A stretch of DNA of 64,000 nt. It comes from Parus major. Lineage: Eukaryota > Chordata > Aves > Passeriformes > Paridae. The stretch spans positions 6,495,220 to 6,559,219 of the forward strand of contig NC_031791.1 of NCBI RefSeq assembly GCF_001522545.3. Direction: 5' to 3'. The number at the start of each line of letters is the position of its first letter. The first letter of the stretch is position 1. The notes under the pieces are model-generated. The model worked only from the letters and a program-made list of their open reading frames with translations, had not been told where the DNA came from and searched no databases. Positions 48,515-59,828 of this stretch are shown here, in pieces. The translations under genes were made by a program, and so were the position numbers.

Positions 48515-51500
48515 CTAGGGAGAGAGCAGGTGGATTAACATGGACGTGACAGGAAAGGTGCACTGAGGCCTGTGCTCTGACCCCATCGCTGGGCAACGGG
48601 ACACAGAGGAAATGGAAGCACAGAGCAAATCCTGTGAGCCGGGATCATTCCCAAGGCTGTCCCCAGCATTTGGGGGGCCGTGTCCCCTCTCCTCCGGCAC
48701 CATACCTTGATTTTCTCCATGGAGAAGTTGCAGGGCCGGACCATGCAGAGCCGGGTCTCCTTCTGCAGGCGACACTGGGGGTTGTCGTTGGTGACGCGGG
48801 CAGAGATGCCCATCCCGCAGCTCCGGGAGCATGTGCTCCACTCCGTGGTCTGCACCAGGCAGTTCTCCTGCAGGTTGTTCAGCTCTGGCTTGTGAGCTGG
48901 ATCCTCCCTGAAAACTGAGCCATGAGGAAGACACACAAGGCAAGGCTCAGGGGCTTTTCACAAAAATCAGCAGCTCCACAGCTGCTACCAACTCAGTTGA
49001 ACACCTCAGGAACAGCAGCAAAGGTCTGGTCCATCCCATTAGATCGGCCTCTCAGCAGGAAGGGGATGCTGGTGAGCAGGGGCCATTTCCTACACAGCCC
49101 AGCTCCAGCCAGGTCTGCTGTGACACTTCAGGACACAGGAGCCTTCCCATAGCACCACTGAGGTTTCACTTTGTACAGTGTCTGCCTGAGCTGGAGTTGA
49201 TGTTCCCAGAGCAGCCATTCCAGTCCTGTCCCCTGCAGTGGGAGCTGGAAAGGTGTTGGTAACACACCAGTGTTTTTGGCTACTGCTGGGCAGGGCTGGC
49301 ACAGCATTACTGATGTCTCTCCAACATTCCCCCCTGACCAAGGGGCTGGGAGTGGGCAAGACTCAGGGAGTGGACAAAGCCAAGACAGCTGACCCAAATT
49401 CACCAAAGGGATATTCCAAACTGTATGATGTCAGCTCAGATATAAAAGCTAAGGGAAGGAGGAGGAAGGGCAGGAGGGGAGAATTCACTATTTTCAATGT
49501 TTGCCTTCTGGCACAACTGCTTCATGTGCTGAAGCCCTGCTTCCCCAGAAGTGGCTGGACACCACTTGATGATGGGAAGTAAAGAATAACTCTATTTTTT
49601 TTTCTTCTTGTGCACATGCAAACTCATTTTTGCTTTAGTAAACTGCCTTAACCTACAAGTCCCTTTCCATCTATTTTCTCTCCCTTGTCCAGCTGAGAAG
49701 GGGAGTGATAGAGAAGCTGGATGGGCTGGACCTGGTGTTTAGCTCTGTAACCCAACACTTGGTACCCACCCCCACCATGATGATGCAAAAAGCCACCACC
49801 AGCCCCAAATCAGCTGGTGCCCCAAATCCACCCCTCTTTCCCAGTTCACAGCTCCCAGCCCTATCCCACATGCCCCACTGACCTGCCATGGCTGTTCTAA
49901 AGTGGTTCTCCTCGCTGCCCTCCTCACACACCCACTCCTCACAGCACTTATTGTGGAACTTCACCCTCCGGGGGTTGGGGCACTCTGCCGACGGCAGGCG
50001 CAAGTCGTCGGAGCAGAGCGGGATGCAGCCGATGGCCCCGTCCATGCAGATGCACTGCAGCTTGCACGTGGGCTGGAAGCTCTCCCCGTTGAGGTAGATC
50101 TTGCCCAGCAGGTCACAAGTTGCACCCTCACGAGCTGAGGGAGGAAGAGGAGGAGAAGGAGGAGTAAGAAGAAGTCTGAAGCATGACACTGGATAAGCTC
50201 CCAGGAGATTCTGATGGGTGTTCTGGGAGGCACCACGGATGAACCACACAAGGACAGAACCTGCAGCTCTCACCTAAGCATATCCCACTGCCTCTGTGGA
50301 TTTTGGAGAAGTCACAGTAGAATCCCTTGTGATGGTCACAGGGCCTGTGCAAGGAGCAGAGGTCGCCCAGCTGCCGGGCACACACCTTGCAGCAGCCACA
50401 GGCATCCCACACGTGGCTGGTACCCGCAGGGCACTGCGGAGGCTGGGAGGGACACTGGCATGGGAATGTGCAGGCCTGTGGTTCTACCTGGAAGGAAAAA
50501 AACATGGAGAGAATGAGTCTTCTGCAAGGCAGCTGGGCAGGGAGAGGCAAAACAGGGCTCTGCTGCAAGCACAGACACCCCAGAGAGAACGGGGACAGCC
50601 CTGCTGCAGAGGGGTGTGTGCAGCTCCCAAGGGCTCAGAGGACTCATGTTTTCCTCACCCCTATTTCATCTGGAGCTCAAGGCGAAAAAAGCAAAAAGAT
50701 GCCTCTGTGAACCAGGGCCAAAACAAACAGGACAAGTGGTAGCTCAGAGTCCCCAGCACAGCTGACCCTCCCTGGAAGCAACAAAGTAGTAATCATTAAC
50801 AGTGAGAAATTCCACCTTTTACACAGGACAAATATCAAAGCCTCTGCACCAGCGTCAGACCTGGAAAAACAACGTGTAGAGCAACAGGATTTGCCTGAAG
50901 CCAGGCAATGGGACTGTGGGGATGCTGAAAACCAACCCAGAAGCTCCTGAGTTTCATTTTGTCCCCTGCATCTCACACTTCCCTCCTTATTACATGTGCC
51001 CTTTCCTTTGCATTTCTCAAGGAACATAGCATATCCAACCTTCCTTGGGACCTTGTGAGTGCATAGGTGCCCTGCTTTGGCAGCATTTCACTGGACAGCC
51101 CTTGAAACCCACCCTTAGCTTCATGACACTTCAGACAATAAACAGAGACCAGGCCACAGCTGAAGCAGGGTTACCTGCTCTGGAAAACCCAGATGTGTCC
51201 ATCATCCCAGTCACTGAGTGTGTGCCATCCCTGTCCCGCATCAGCTCAGAGCAGGAGCACCAGCTCAGCTCTGGCTGTGCCCAGATTTGGACAAGATGTC
51301 CAAATCTTGTCCAAATACCCTGACTGTGGACAGTGCAGAATGTGTGGTCTCCAGAGATCCTCTGAAACCTCCTCAGAAACATCAGTCACAGCTCCAGCCT
51401 AGTTCTCTGCTCAGATCCTGCCCCTCCAAATTCCCCCTTGCCCCACTCCATGCACCACTCCACTATTCTGGACACGGCTTGTCTCCCACCCAGGGCTGAC

Positions 51501-54500
51501 ACAACCCTGGCACATGGACGATGCCACCAAAACACTCTGGGACCTTGCACTGCTATGATCAGGGTGGAGAGGGAAGCATCCAATGGGGCAGACCCGTCAC
51601 AGCTCTGTTATCACCCCAGGAGGGCAGCAGCTGAGTTGGAAATAGCCTTGAGGGCAGCAGGGAGGGGGACACACACCTGGAACAGGTCAAAAAATGTATC
51701 GTGTTATGGCTCTGTTTGCACTTGTCAGATCCCATCCAGCCCTCACTGGTGAAACAGCTTCCTTGGATATTGTGTCTGTTAGCAATCACAGCAGGAAAAC
51801 TTCTCCAGCTGTTCTGACTGTTGCTCTGAGTTTAGGTCATGTGGGGTCAGAAGGTGCCGACTTCTTTGTACAGCTGTGTCACCAACACAGCGCTTGTGGG
51901 ACTGGGATTGGGCTAAACATTTCCTCAGAGTCATGGAATATCCCAAGTCAGGAGGGATCCACAAGGATCATGGAGCTCAGCCCCTGACCCTGCACAGACC
52001 CCCCAACAATCCCACCCTGTGCCTGAGAGCATCGTCCAAACACTCCTGGAGCTCCGGCAGCCTCGGGGCCGTGCCCATTCCCTGGGGAGCCTGGGCAGTG
52101 CCAGCACCTCTGGGAGAGAACCTTTCCTTAACATCCATCTAAACCACTCCTGAAACAGCTCCAGCCATTGCCTCAGGTCATCCCAAGGACTGAGTCCTTC
52201 CAGAGCCTCCCTGCTCAGCAGGAATCAGCATAATTCTCCTGGATAACTCCTAGCACAAAGTATTTTGGAAACAAGGCTCTCCAGCCTGCAGCCCAGCTGC
52301 TCCCAGCTGACTGTTCTGGAGCCACTCACCAGGACCTGGCATGTCCCAGGAATCAATTCCCAACTACTGAAGTGCATTAAAAGAACTAAAAATACAGAAA
52401 TCTTCCATACTTTTTTCCATGTAGGCAGCTGCTGGAACTGCCAAGGAATGTGTTACTCAGTCCCAGATGAGTTGAGGGGGGTATGTGAGATCACACAAGA
52501 GACAAAGCATTCCTAACATGGGATCTATATTAAGATGTAATCCTTGCACTTAAGAAAAAATAATGGTAACAAGCATTTTCCAATGCAGTGTCAGCCACAG
52601 GCCATAGAAAGAAACACTCCCAAAATAGCTCTCCCCCTGAAATCCAAACCAAAACAAGCTCTTTTGGGATAAGAGAACGCAACAGCTTTAAACCCAACTG
52701 AGTTGTCTGATCCCTGGCAGTGTCCAAGACCAGGTCAGACAGGGCTTGGAGCAACCTGGTCTAGTGGAGGGTGTCCCTGCCCATGACAGGGGGATGGAAT
52801 TGGATGGTGTTCAAGATCCCTTCCAACCCAAACCATTCCATGATTCTACAATTCTCCAGTTTTCCACGCTCATTAATCATTGCTGGCACTAGTTATTTCC
52901 TTAATAAATTATTTCCTTATTTCCTTAATAACTCATACATGTAAACCAGCCCACCTGGTTCTACCTTCTGTTCACAGCAGCTTCATTTCCTAATTGTATC
53001 ACAGCTGCTTTTCAGCAGGAGAGCATCTGGGTTCAGATCTGTTAGATCTGGGTGACCCTGCACCCCTCTATGCTGCACCTCAGCTCCCCCAGCCATCAGC
53101 TCAAAAGCTGTCATGATTTTCAGGACCCTTCTAAATACTCCCAGATGCTCCCAGCAGTCAGCTCAGATGTGTCTCCCTCCATTGGGCTCCTGTTTGCTGG
53201 TTTTATTGCCGAGCAAAGTCAGCCCAAGCTATTTATAATTCCTGTAGCTCTCCTAGGCCTGGTAGAGGAGGGAATGAGCTGGAACAGGGTTTGGTTCACA
53301 CACACCCAACAGCCAGAGCACTGAAAAGATGGCTGGCCAGGGAGGCTCTCAGGTTGGGAATAGCTGGGGAAAAGTCAATCTTGAACTGACTTCCTTGAGC
53401 TCTCCATTACTGAATTTTCTTTCAGAGAGGCTGAATAGTGGGTTACATTGCTTTTGCATATAATCCACTTTGCACCTTTCATTCTGCATTCTTTCCAAGG
53501 GCTGCTTCTTGTTCTTCTGCCCAAAGAACTGTCCTAAAACTGCCTCAAAGAACTCCACAAACTGTTCCCAAGAACGGCCAGGATTGGAATTCAGGGTTGC
53601 AGACTCAAAGGTACACAAAACCCAACACTTGCACATAACGTGCCACTGACCTTGGTCTAGAGGGATTTAACTCAAAGAACATTTCATTTTCTTCCCTCTG
53701 CAGAAAGGGCTGCCCCAAAACGAACTTCTACCTTCACTGGGCATGCTTCTGACTTCAAGTTCACTACAACCTTGGCCTGCCTTCTGTTGAGGTTTGCAGA
53801 GCATTTCTGTGAACTCTGAGAGCAGCAGAACAGAACCAGTGTCAGAGATCAAGGCCATGGATTTAAGAAGGTTCTAAAGCCTGGAAGGCTGGCTCACCCT
53901 GCTCCTGGCTTTGCTGACAGCTCTTGCATCCATCACAAACACTGTGTGTGAAGCTGTGGGACTCCCAGGAACCCTGAGTGATGGACAAGTCATCCCAGAA
54001 GTGCCAACACTCAGACCAGAGGATTCTCTTTCTCTGCTCCATTGTGCTCTCTGCCTCTGACTCCCCAAAATCGTCTGCTCAGCTGACAAGCCAGAACAGG
54101 CTCCCTCCCAACTGCCAGCACCAAACCCAGTTACCTGCAAGTAAGAAAAACGGAGAGTGTTCCTCCTGTTTCATATTTACAGAAAACCTCTTCCCCTGCA
54201 CCCTCAGGAGGGTATAAGGACAGCAACATGAGCTCCCACCACTGCAGCAGGTCTGCAGCACTGTCTGGATTTCTCATTCCTAACCAATGTCCACAGGAAC
54301 CCAGGGAACCAGCTAAGGGAGCCAAACCAAAGAGGCTGCTTTAAAATGCATTTGGGCTCATGACTGCACTCAGAGGACAGGGAAAGTTGAGTTTTGAGCT
54401 GAGCTGGGTGTTTGCAAAGAGCTTTGGGACCCAGGGGTTAATGCTGCAAGGTAGAGGTGATATAATAAACACCCAGCTGGTCTTTTTTAGTGCTTCAAGT

Positions 54501-55855
54501 CTAAGCAGCCAAAACACAGCTATTAATCCTTCAAACTCCAAATGACTGTGGATAAGCTCTGCTCTCTCCTCATCTCAGGCTCTCAAGGGGCCTTCCTACA
54601 GCTGCTGCAGCACATTGTACAACAGCTCCTTTGGAGAGACAAGAACCAGTGACCCCCTTGACAGACAGAACATGGGAATACGGAGACCTGCCCAGGATGA
54701 GCCTGAACAAACATAACTCCCAGTCATCGTGGAGCTACTCCCACCTCTGAACAACACAGGAGAGAGATTCAGGAGCAACAGCTCTCATTCCTGCCTCAAT
54801 CCACAAAGCATCACAGAGTCATTAAGGCTGGAAAAAACCTCTAAGGTCACTGAATCCAACCTAATGCTTAAAGAAAGTCAAAAGTCACTTTTCTAAGGCA
54901 TTTGGCATGTTTAGGGAAAATCACCGGTCTCAGAGTGGTAACCAAGGGTCGCAGTGGTGGGATTCCTTGTTTTTGTTCATATGAGCCACATGGTGCTGCC
55001 AAAGCTGAACCAGAGCAAGAATCAAGACACTCACCCCAAACGGCAGCAGATTCCCTTAGATTGCAGCCCAGTCCATGTTCTTGGCATGAAAGGGGCTGGC
55101 ACACACTACGTAGTGCCAGGAGCAACCCAACAAACCTCACCAACCAGGAGCTGATTGCCTTGCTCACCAGAACAAGCCCTGCAAAGGGCACCATAAACCC
55201 AATTTCACTGAGCCAAAAAAGCACTTACAGCAATTTAATGATGGCAGTGATGTGCCTGATACTGCTGGCATAAGAACAGCACACAAATGTCCGAAGAAGA
55301 ATCAGCTGCTCTCTCAAGAACTTGTATTAACAGGAAAACAGGCACAAATCCTGCTCTGGAGAGGCTGCAGCCTAATTTTCCCCTCAGGATCACTGCTTTT
55401 GGGAGCACACGGGTGGATTCAGTGGCAGCTGGGGAAGGATGGTGATGGTAAAGAATTGGGATATGAGACTGTTACTCCTTGCAATGACATAATGACATAA
55501 ATAAATGACTGACTTCCCCTCTCTCTGCTCTCTTCTCCCACCTCTAGCCAGGACCGATTTCTGGTTTCCAGGAGTGGGAGGAAACAAAGTCCATTCCCAC
55601 GTGGCAGGAGCTGAGACATGACACATGTTACAGACTGGATTTAGTTACCCAGCACGTTCGCATCACTCTGCTCGCAGCCCAGCCTCCCTGGGACGCTGGG
55701 CAGCAGGGAAGCGCCTCTTAGCCCGAAGCCTTCGCATGCATCGAAGCAAGAAGCTGCAGCGGCAGGCAGAGCTGCTGCAGGGCCGTACGTACCCAGGCAG
55801 GGCCGAGGAGGAGCAGGAACAGGGTCCGGGTCAGTGTCCCTGACTCGCCAGGCAT
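48203..55855 (-). CDS. CCN-family matricellular growth regulator, CCN2/CTGF-like, complete
   Basis: Five coding exons join in frame: 55855-55793, 50487-50274, 50134-49883, 48914-48706 and 48514-48203. They total 1050 nt, or 349 residues plus stop, the same length as human CCN2. Module order is signal peptide (1-21), IGFBP (about 22-93), VWC (about 96-164), TSP1 (about 195-245) and C-terminal cystine knot (about 250-323). All 38 cysteines of the family are present (12+10+6+10). CCN2-like stretches include [42 protein letters not shown] and [11 protein letters not shown] proteins are secreted and bind integrins, heparan sulphate, TGF-beta/BMP and VEGF ligands to control adhesion, fibrosis and skeletal growth. 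The gene lies upstream of EPB41 on the same strand. To my knowledge human CCN2 is at a different locus (6q23), so this looks like a separate paralogue or CYR61/CTGF-like gene; the exact orthology is not settled, hence no symbol. Confidence 0.93.
48706..48914 (-). CDS. CCN-like exon 4: TSP1 module
   Basis: The exon is 209 nt, phase 1 in and phase 0 out, between the acceptor CATGGCTCAG and a GTATGG donor. It encodes the hinge ([15 protein letters not shown]) and a thrombospondin type-1 repeat with the diagnostic [11 protein letters not shown] and CMVRPC motifs, six cysteines. The hinge is the protease-sensitive linker between the N- and C-terminal halves of CCN proteins. Confidence 0.94.
48915..49882 (-). 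other. CCN-like intron 3
   Basis: About 0.97 kb of ordinary intronic sequence between donor GTCAGT and acceptor GGCTCAG. Nothing further recognised. Confidence 0.85.
49883..50134 (-). CDS. CCN-like exon 3: VWC module
   Basis: The exon is 252 nt, phase 1 at both ends, following a long polypyrimidine tract and CCTCAG. It encodes a von Willebrand factor type C repeat with ten cysteines: [47 protein letters not shown] modules in CCN proteins bind BMP and TGF-beta ligands. It ends RTAMA at donor GTCAGT. Confidence 0.94.
50274..50487 (-). CDS. CCN-like exon 2: IGFBP module
   Basis: The exon is 214 nt, phase 0 in and phase 1 out, between the acceptor TTTCCTTCCAG and a GTGAGA donor. It begins [19 protein letters not shown] and carries all 12 cysteines of the IGFBP-like module, with [11 protein letters not shown] and SGICL at the end. 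The usual GCGCCxxC motif reads ACGCCKVC, so the first glycine is replaced by alanine. Confidence 0.94.
51928..52240 (-). repeat. CR1 LINE fragment
   Basis: It contains GAGTCATGGAATATCCCAAG, CCAACAATCCCACCCTGTGC and AACACTCCTGGAGCTC, the reverse complement of the CR1 subfamily also seen at 20.7 and 63.15 kb. The 5' extent is uncertain. Confidence 0.8.
52706..52855 (+). repeat. CR1 LINE 3' fragment
   Basis: TTGGAGCAACCTGGTCTAGT, GGTGTCCCTGCCCATGACAG and a terminal CCATGATTCTACAATTC. Confidence 0.85.
54809..54872 (-). repeat. CR1 LINE 3' remnant
   Basis: TCACAGAGTCATTAAGGCTG followed by CCTCTAAGGTCACTGAATCC matches the reverse complement of a CR1 3' end over about 65 bp. Confidence 0.6.
55793..55855 (-). 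CDS. CCN-like exon 1: signal peptide
   Basis: The ATG at 55855-55853 opens 21 codons, [20 protein letters not shown] then W, ending at donor GTACGT in phase 0. The central [10 protein letters not shown] is a typical signal-peptide core with cleavage likely near the exon junction. CCN genes usually encode the signal peptide in their first exon. The ATG is the first Met in frame and follows a CpG-rich leader. Confidence 0.88.
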
Positions 55856-55980
55856 CCCGAGGACTGGCAGGAGCGGGGATCCAGCTACTCTCCGCCGCTC
55901 CTCCGGAGCCTCCCGTCTCTTTGGAACAAGTTGTACATCAGCTTCTCTCTAAATATCCTCTGGAAGGGGCGGGCCCCGCG
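55856..55980 (-). promoter_or_regulatory. CCN-like gene promoter and 5' UTR
   Basis: On the minus strand, a GC box (GGGGCGGG complement near 55965-55973) is followed within about 10 bp by an AT-rich TATA-like ATATTTAG (55957-55950). The ATG lies about 95 bp further on, which would give a short 5' UTR. Further upstream, TCCAAATATGA near 56.18 kb differs by one base from a serum-response CArG box. Start site and motif function are inferred. Confidence 0.45.
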
Positions 55981-57636
55981 CTGAGTGACGGGCTGGAACC
56001 GAGCCCAAAAGGGTGCAACAAAAAATGCCCAAATTCCAGGGAACACGGGTGGATTCCTGCGGCTCTGGCGGTATGGGACTGCCACCGCTGCCTGCAGCTT
56101 GCCTACTTTCCAGGTGGGAAAATCAAACCCCGGTAAAAGCAGGATTATTAATTTTTAAATGTTCCTCCTTCTACCTCCAAATATGAAGTCTGGCACAGCT
56201 TTCCTGACACGGACCTTTTTGGCTCAGTAGGGTCTCTCCCCATGGCCCTCTGCCTGTAGAAGCCAAATTCAAAGCTGAATGTGGTTGCGGAGTTGACTTG
56301 TGAAATCCGAAGTTATGTCAGTTCTGGGAGGAACAGTTGTATTTGAGGATTTATTGTGACATTGAAGTTTATCAAGGGATATGGCATTTGGGATGGTGAG
56401 GTGGCTGCTGATGTCATTGTAAATATAATGTATATATATGAAAACAATCTTAACATCGTAACTTCAGGAAGAAATGGTGCTCTGAGAGAGCTGGCCAGCA
56501 AAAGCACGTGTTCTCTTCTAGGAAAAAAATAAATGCCACCCTGAAGCCTGATCTTGGCAGGATGCAAATCTCAGGTCTGCAGTACCAGAGTTACAGCCCA
56601 GAGCATCCAGGGGAAAGACACCAAAGCCTCGCTATCAAAGCATGGGCACCTTGTTTCAGAGCAGGTGAACGATGAGAAACTCAGCACTCCCAAGGATATC
56701 TGTGCAACAAGACTGCAGTATGAGAGCAGGTGATCCCCTGAGACCCTTAACAACTGCAAAATTTGGATGTTTAGATACAAGTGTGAGTCACCATCATGGA
56801 GAAGCATTTGTGCCAAGGCACGGGCTTGCACAGAACTGCAGAACAAGCCCTGGGAGGAAACAACTGTGCCCACCTGTGAAACATATGCTTCCTCAAGTTT
56901 TTCCACTTCTTAACTTACTGAGTGCTTAATTATCCCGAAGGAAAACTGCAGGGAGGGAGGGCATATTTAAGGTGGACTTGGACAGGATTGTTTAAGGAGG
57001 CTGTCAGTGCCAGGACTCCTGTGGAGCACAGCTCTGCTGTCTGTGACCACTCTGTGTCTCAGGGCGGGGTTTGTCCTCAACACCTGCACAGGCAAGGCAC
57101 GGCAGGATGTGCTGGAGGTAATATGGCTTGGAAAAGAGAAGGAAAAAAGGAACATCTCTCTAGTTATGGGCTATGAAGTAACATTACTGGTTCTGCCTAC
57201 AAATGCTGCATTTTCTCATCCCATTTTATGGACACTGGGATCTGCCACCTCCTGAAGAAGCTGCAGCTCTGCCACAAAGACCAGGAGCCTCCTCTAGTGC
57301 CTGTGTCTACACAGCTCAATCCAAAAGGGTGCAAAGGGGAATTCTCTGGATCCCATCCCTCCAAGGACCTCTAGCCTCATCTAAGATCTCAGCCCTAAAA
57401 TCCAGGTTTCAGACAAAACAGCTCTAACATACTTCCATAATTTACACATCTGCACATCTCAGGAGCCTCAACAGGCAGCAACAGGTCCCTGAGCTCTGGC
57501 AGTCTGGGAGGACCTGGAGGGGTGGGTGGCTTCCCAGGACTTCTGTGTAGCTTTCATTAGGGGTTTGAGATTCCAACAGAAGCCTGCCCACACCTTTCCC
57601 ATTCAGGTTTTGGAAGGATTCCAGCCCATTACATGG

Positions 57637-57712
57637 AATCAGTGAATAATGTAAGTTGGAAGGACCCTCAGCTCATCTGGTCCTCCTGCAGCCCAACCCA
57701 GCCCTGTGGACA
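57637..57712 (-). repeat. CR1 LINE 3' remnant
   Basis: AAGTTGGAAGGACCCTCAGC then CCTCCTGCAGCCCAACCCAG resembles a diverged reverse-complement CR1 3' end. Confidence 0.45.
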
Positions 57713-59372
57713 GAGAATAAGGGTAGATTTCTGAGACCAGTAGAGATGAGCAGGTCAGTGGTGTCCCCAGCTCAGCCAGCTGCTGCTCTCTCAGCCTTTC
57801 CTGCACACAGAAATCTCAGAACAGGAATCCTTGATTAGCTTCCAGCCCACCTGAAACAAAGGGGTGAAACCTTTGGAGTGGCAGGGACTTCTCCTAGCTG
57901 AAAGGATTGTTAACCTTGGAATGTAAAACAGACACCTCCAAAATCAGCTGCAAACCTGCTGATTAAAGAGCAGCATCTTCCTCCAAAAGACTGTACAAAC
58001 TGAGTTACAAACCTTAAAAATTGTTTGGGAAATGTTAAGTGTGAGATTTTCACTTGCCTGTTCTTGATTCTTTTTGTTGTGGTGGTTACAGACATCTGTG
58101 AGGTTAGTCTTTTTTTATTATTTTTTTTATTTGTTTCCTTACTAATAGATATTTAGATATTTTGAAGTCTCAAATTACACATGTTTAAGAAAAGACAAGT
58201 CCCAAGCTCCATAAAGAGCCTTGTTGTAGGAATGATTGAATTTTACACACATTGATAAGGAGCTTATCTGTGGCTGGAGCCATCACTGCCTTCAGACAGA
58301 CCAAACTCACACAAGCTGAGTTTGGCTCTCCTCCAGAGAGGACACTCCCTACACAATTCCCCTGGGTCACTTCCCCAGAATCTTGTGTGGTGGTAGAAAC
58401 CCCCTTGATATATTTAGAGATGACAATTTTATTAGTAATTGTGGAAAGTTATTACAAATGCTGCATTTTTTTCATATCATTTTATCTAAAACAATGTTAC
58501 TGTTACAAACCTGCTTAAAACACTTCAAATTCAGAACCTCTGTTTTACAGTTTGGGCCATTTGACTTCAGATATGAAATAATAGACATTGTCAAATCAGT
58601 TTTCCAAAGCTTTAGTCTGTTATTTTTGCCATTTTAAGGAAGTTAAAATTATTTGAACCAATAATTTGCATCTCTGTATTTTAAATTGTTTCCCCCCTCA
58701 GAAACACGATGTCATCTTGCAACAGAGGTACATGAGATGGGTTTGAAGGCAGACTTTAGGTGAATAACAGTCACTTGGGTTTTTTCCAACCTAATCCCTG
58801 CAATATAGCCATCAGTCATGTAAAAGAAAAGCTGTAGCTCATTCCATTTCTTGGCCAAGCAAATAATTCCAAATCACCTTTACTGCAAAGCATCTTCATT
58901 CACAGTCATTTCACAATGTTCTCTCTGGTGTATTAGAGTGGAAGTTGATGACCTGCTTGGCAGAGAGAGACAAGTCTGCAAGGTCAAGATGCTTTGTTTA
59001 AAAAGGAAGTTTTGGGGAATTTTCAGATTTTTACAAAGTTAAGCCTGAGATGACCAAACCTCACAAAATGGGATGGGGGAGATGAAAACTGTGGGGCCAG
59101 GCTCTGTTTCAAGGACATTAGGCAAAAAGGGTTTTCCTGGCAGGGCAGCTGTTGGTCACTTGGTACTCAGCACCTTCAGAACCCACAGAAATGTTCCTGG
59201 CTCTGACATTAATTGCTAGGGCTCTGTGTGTGTCCCCTGAAACATTTCTGCCTGGACAGCAAAGCTACTGTTTAAGCTGTAGTGGAAAAGCTGGTAATCT
59301 CCTGGCAGGATTTGGGCTTTCCCCGGGTCATGGGAGTGAGGTGAAAACTTTTCCCCTGCCCTTTCCTTGCAG

Positions 59373-59828
59373 AATGAAGAGGCAGTCAGGATCTGCTATT
59401 TCAGTCCCAAGTAAGTGAAATAATCTCAAAAATGTGTGTATGGGACACGAGTGGATGTGAAGGAGGGTTAGGGCTGTACAGTGTTTGCATCATCCTTCCA
59501 CATCCTTTACAAGAAGACATTCACTCCATAAATACCCTGCATTGTGGCTGAGCCTGGAGTCCATGTGGAGCTCAATAGACTGTGCTCAGTGAGCAGCATG
59601 TATGGGAATGTGTCCTTTCCTCTCCCTTCCCAGAGGGAAGATGCTCTGCATTCTCCAGTGTCAGGGAGCTCCATGGCTCTCCAGGAGCTAAATCACATTT
59701 CAAAACACTGCTGGTGTGTTTCAGGAGGAAGAGAAGAAAAAATCATCCATTATCAGGGCATCTGAAGTTTCTTCGTGGGCTCTACAGGAACCTGAGGTCA
59801 GGAGAGAGCTAAAAAGCCTGGACCAGAG
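59373..59828 (+). other. Cluster of exon-like segments, unidentified
   Basis: Three segments have acceptor and donor matches: 59373-59410 (38 nt, after CCTTTCCTTGCAG, before GTAAGTG), 59634-59713 (80 nt, after CTCTCCCTTCCCAG, before GTGTGT) and 59725-59828 (104 nt, after TGTGTTTCAG, before GTAGGA). Open frames include NEEAVRICYFSPK and EEEKKKSSIIRASEVSSW. The last two segments are only 11 nt apart and cannot both be ordinary exons of one transcript. No family is recognised; an unannotated non-coding RNA or chance are both possible. Confidence 0.2.

Larger units (their letters stand above)
50488..55792 (-). other. CCN-like intron 1
   Basis: This 5.3-kb intron runs between donor GTACGT and acceptor TTCCAG. 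It is long for a CCN gene, whose first introns are often only a few hundred bases. It contains CR1 fragments at 51.9, 52.7 and 54.8 kb. No other exon was recognised. Confidence 0.8.

Noticed and set aside
56938..57255. Plus-strand frame with a signal-peptide-like stretch (GLLWSTALLSVTTLCL)
   Set aside because: It begins at GTG with no in-frame ATG after the preceding stop, and there is no convincing acceptor; not supported as a secreted-protein exon.
57007..57700. Possible Ig-like or TNF-receptor exons upstream of the CCN-like gene
   Set aside because: Isolated cysteines and one hydrophobic stretch only; no conserved Trp/Tyr-x-Cys or cysteine-rich-domain spacing.
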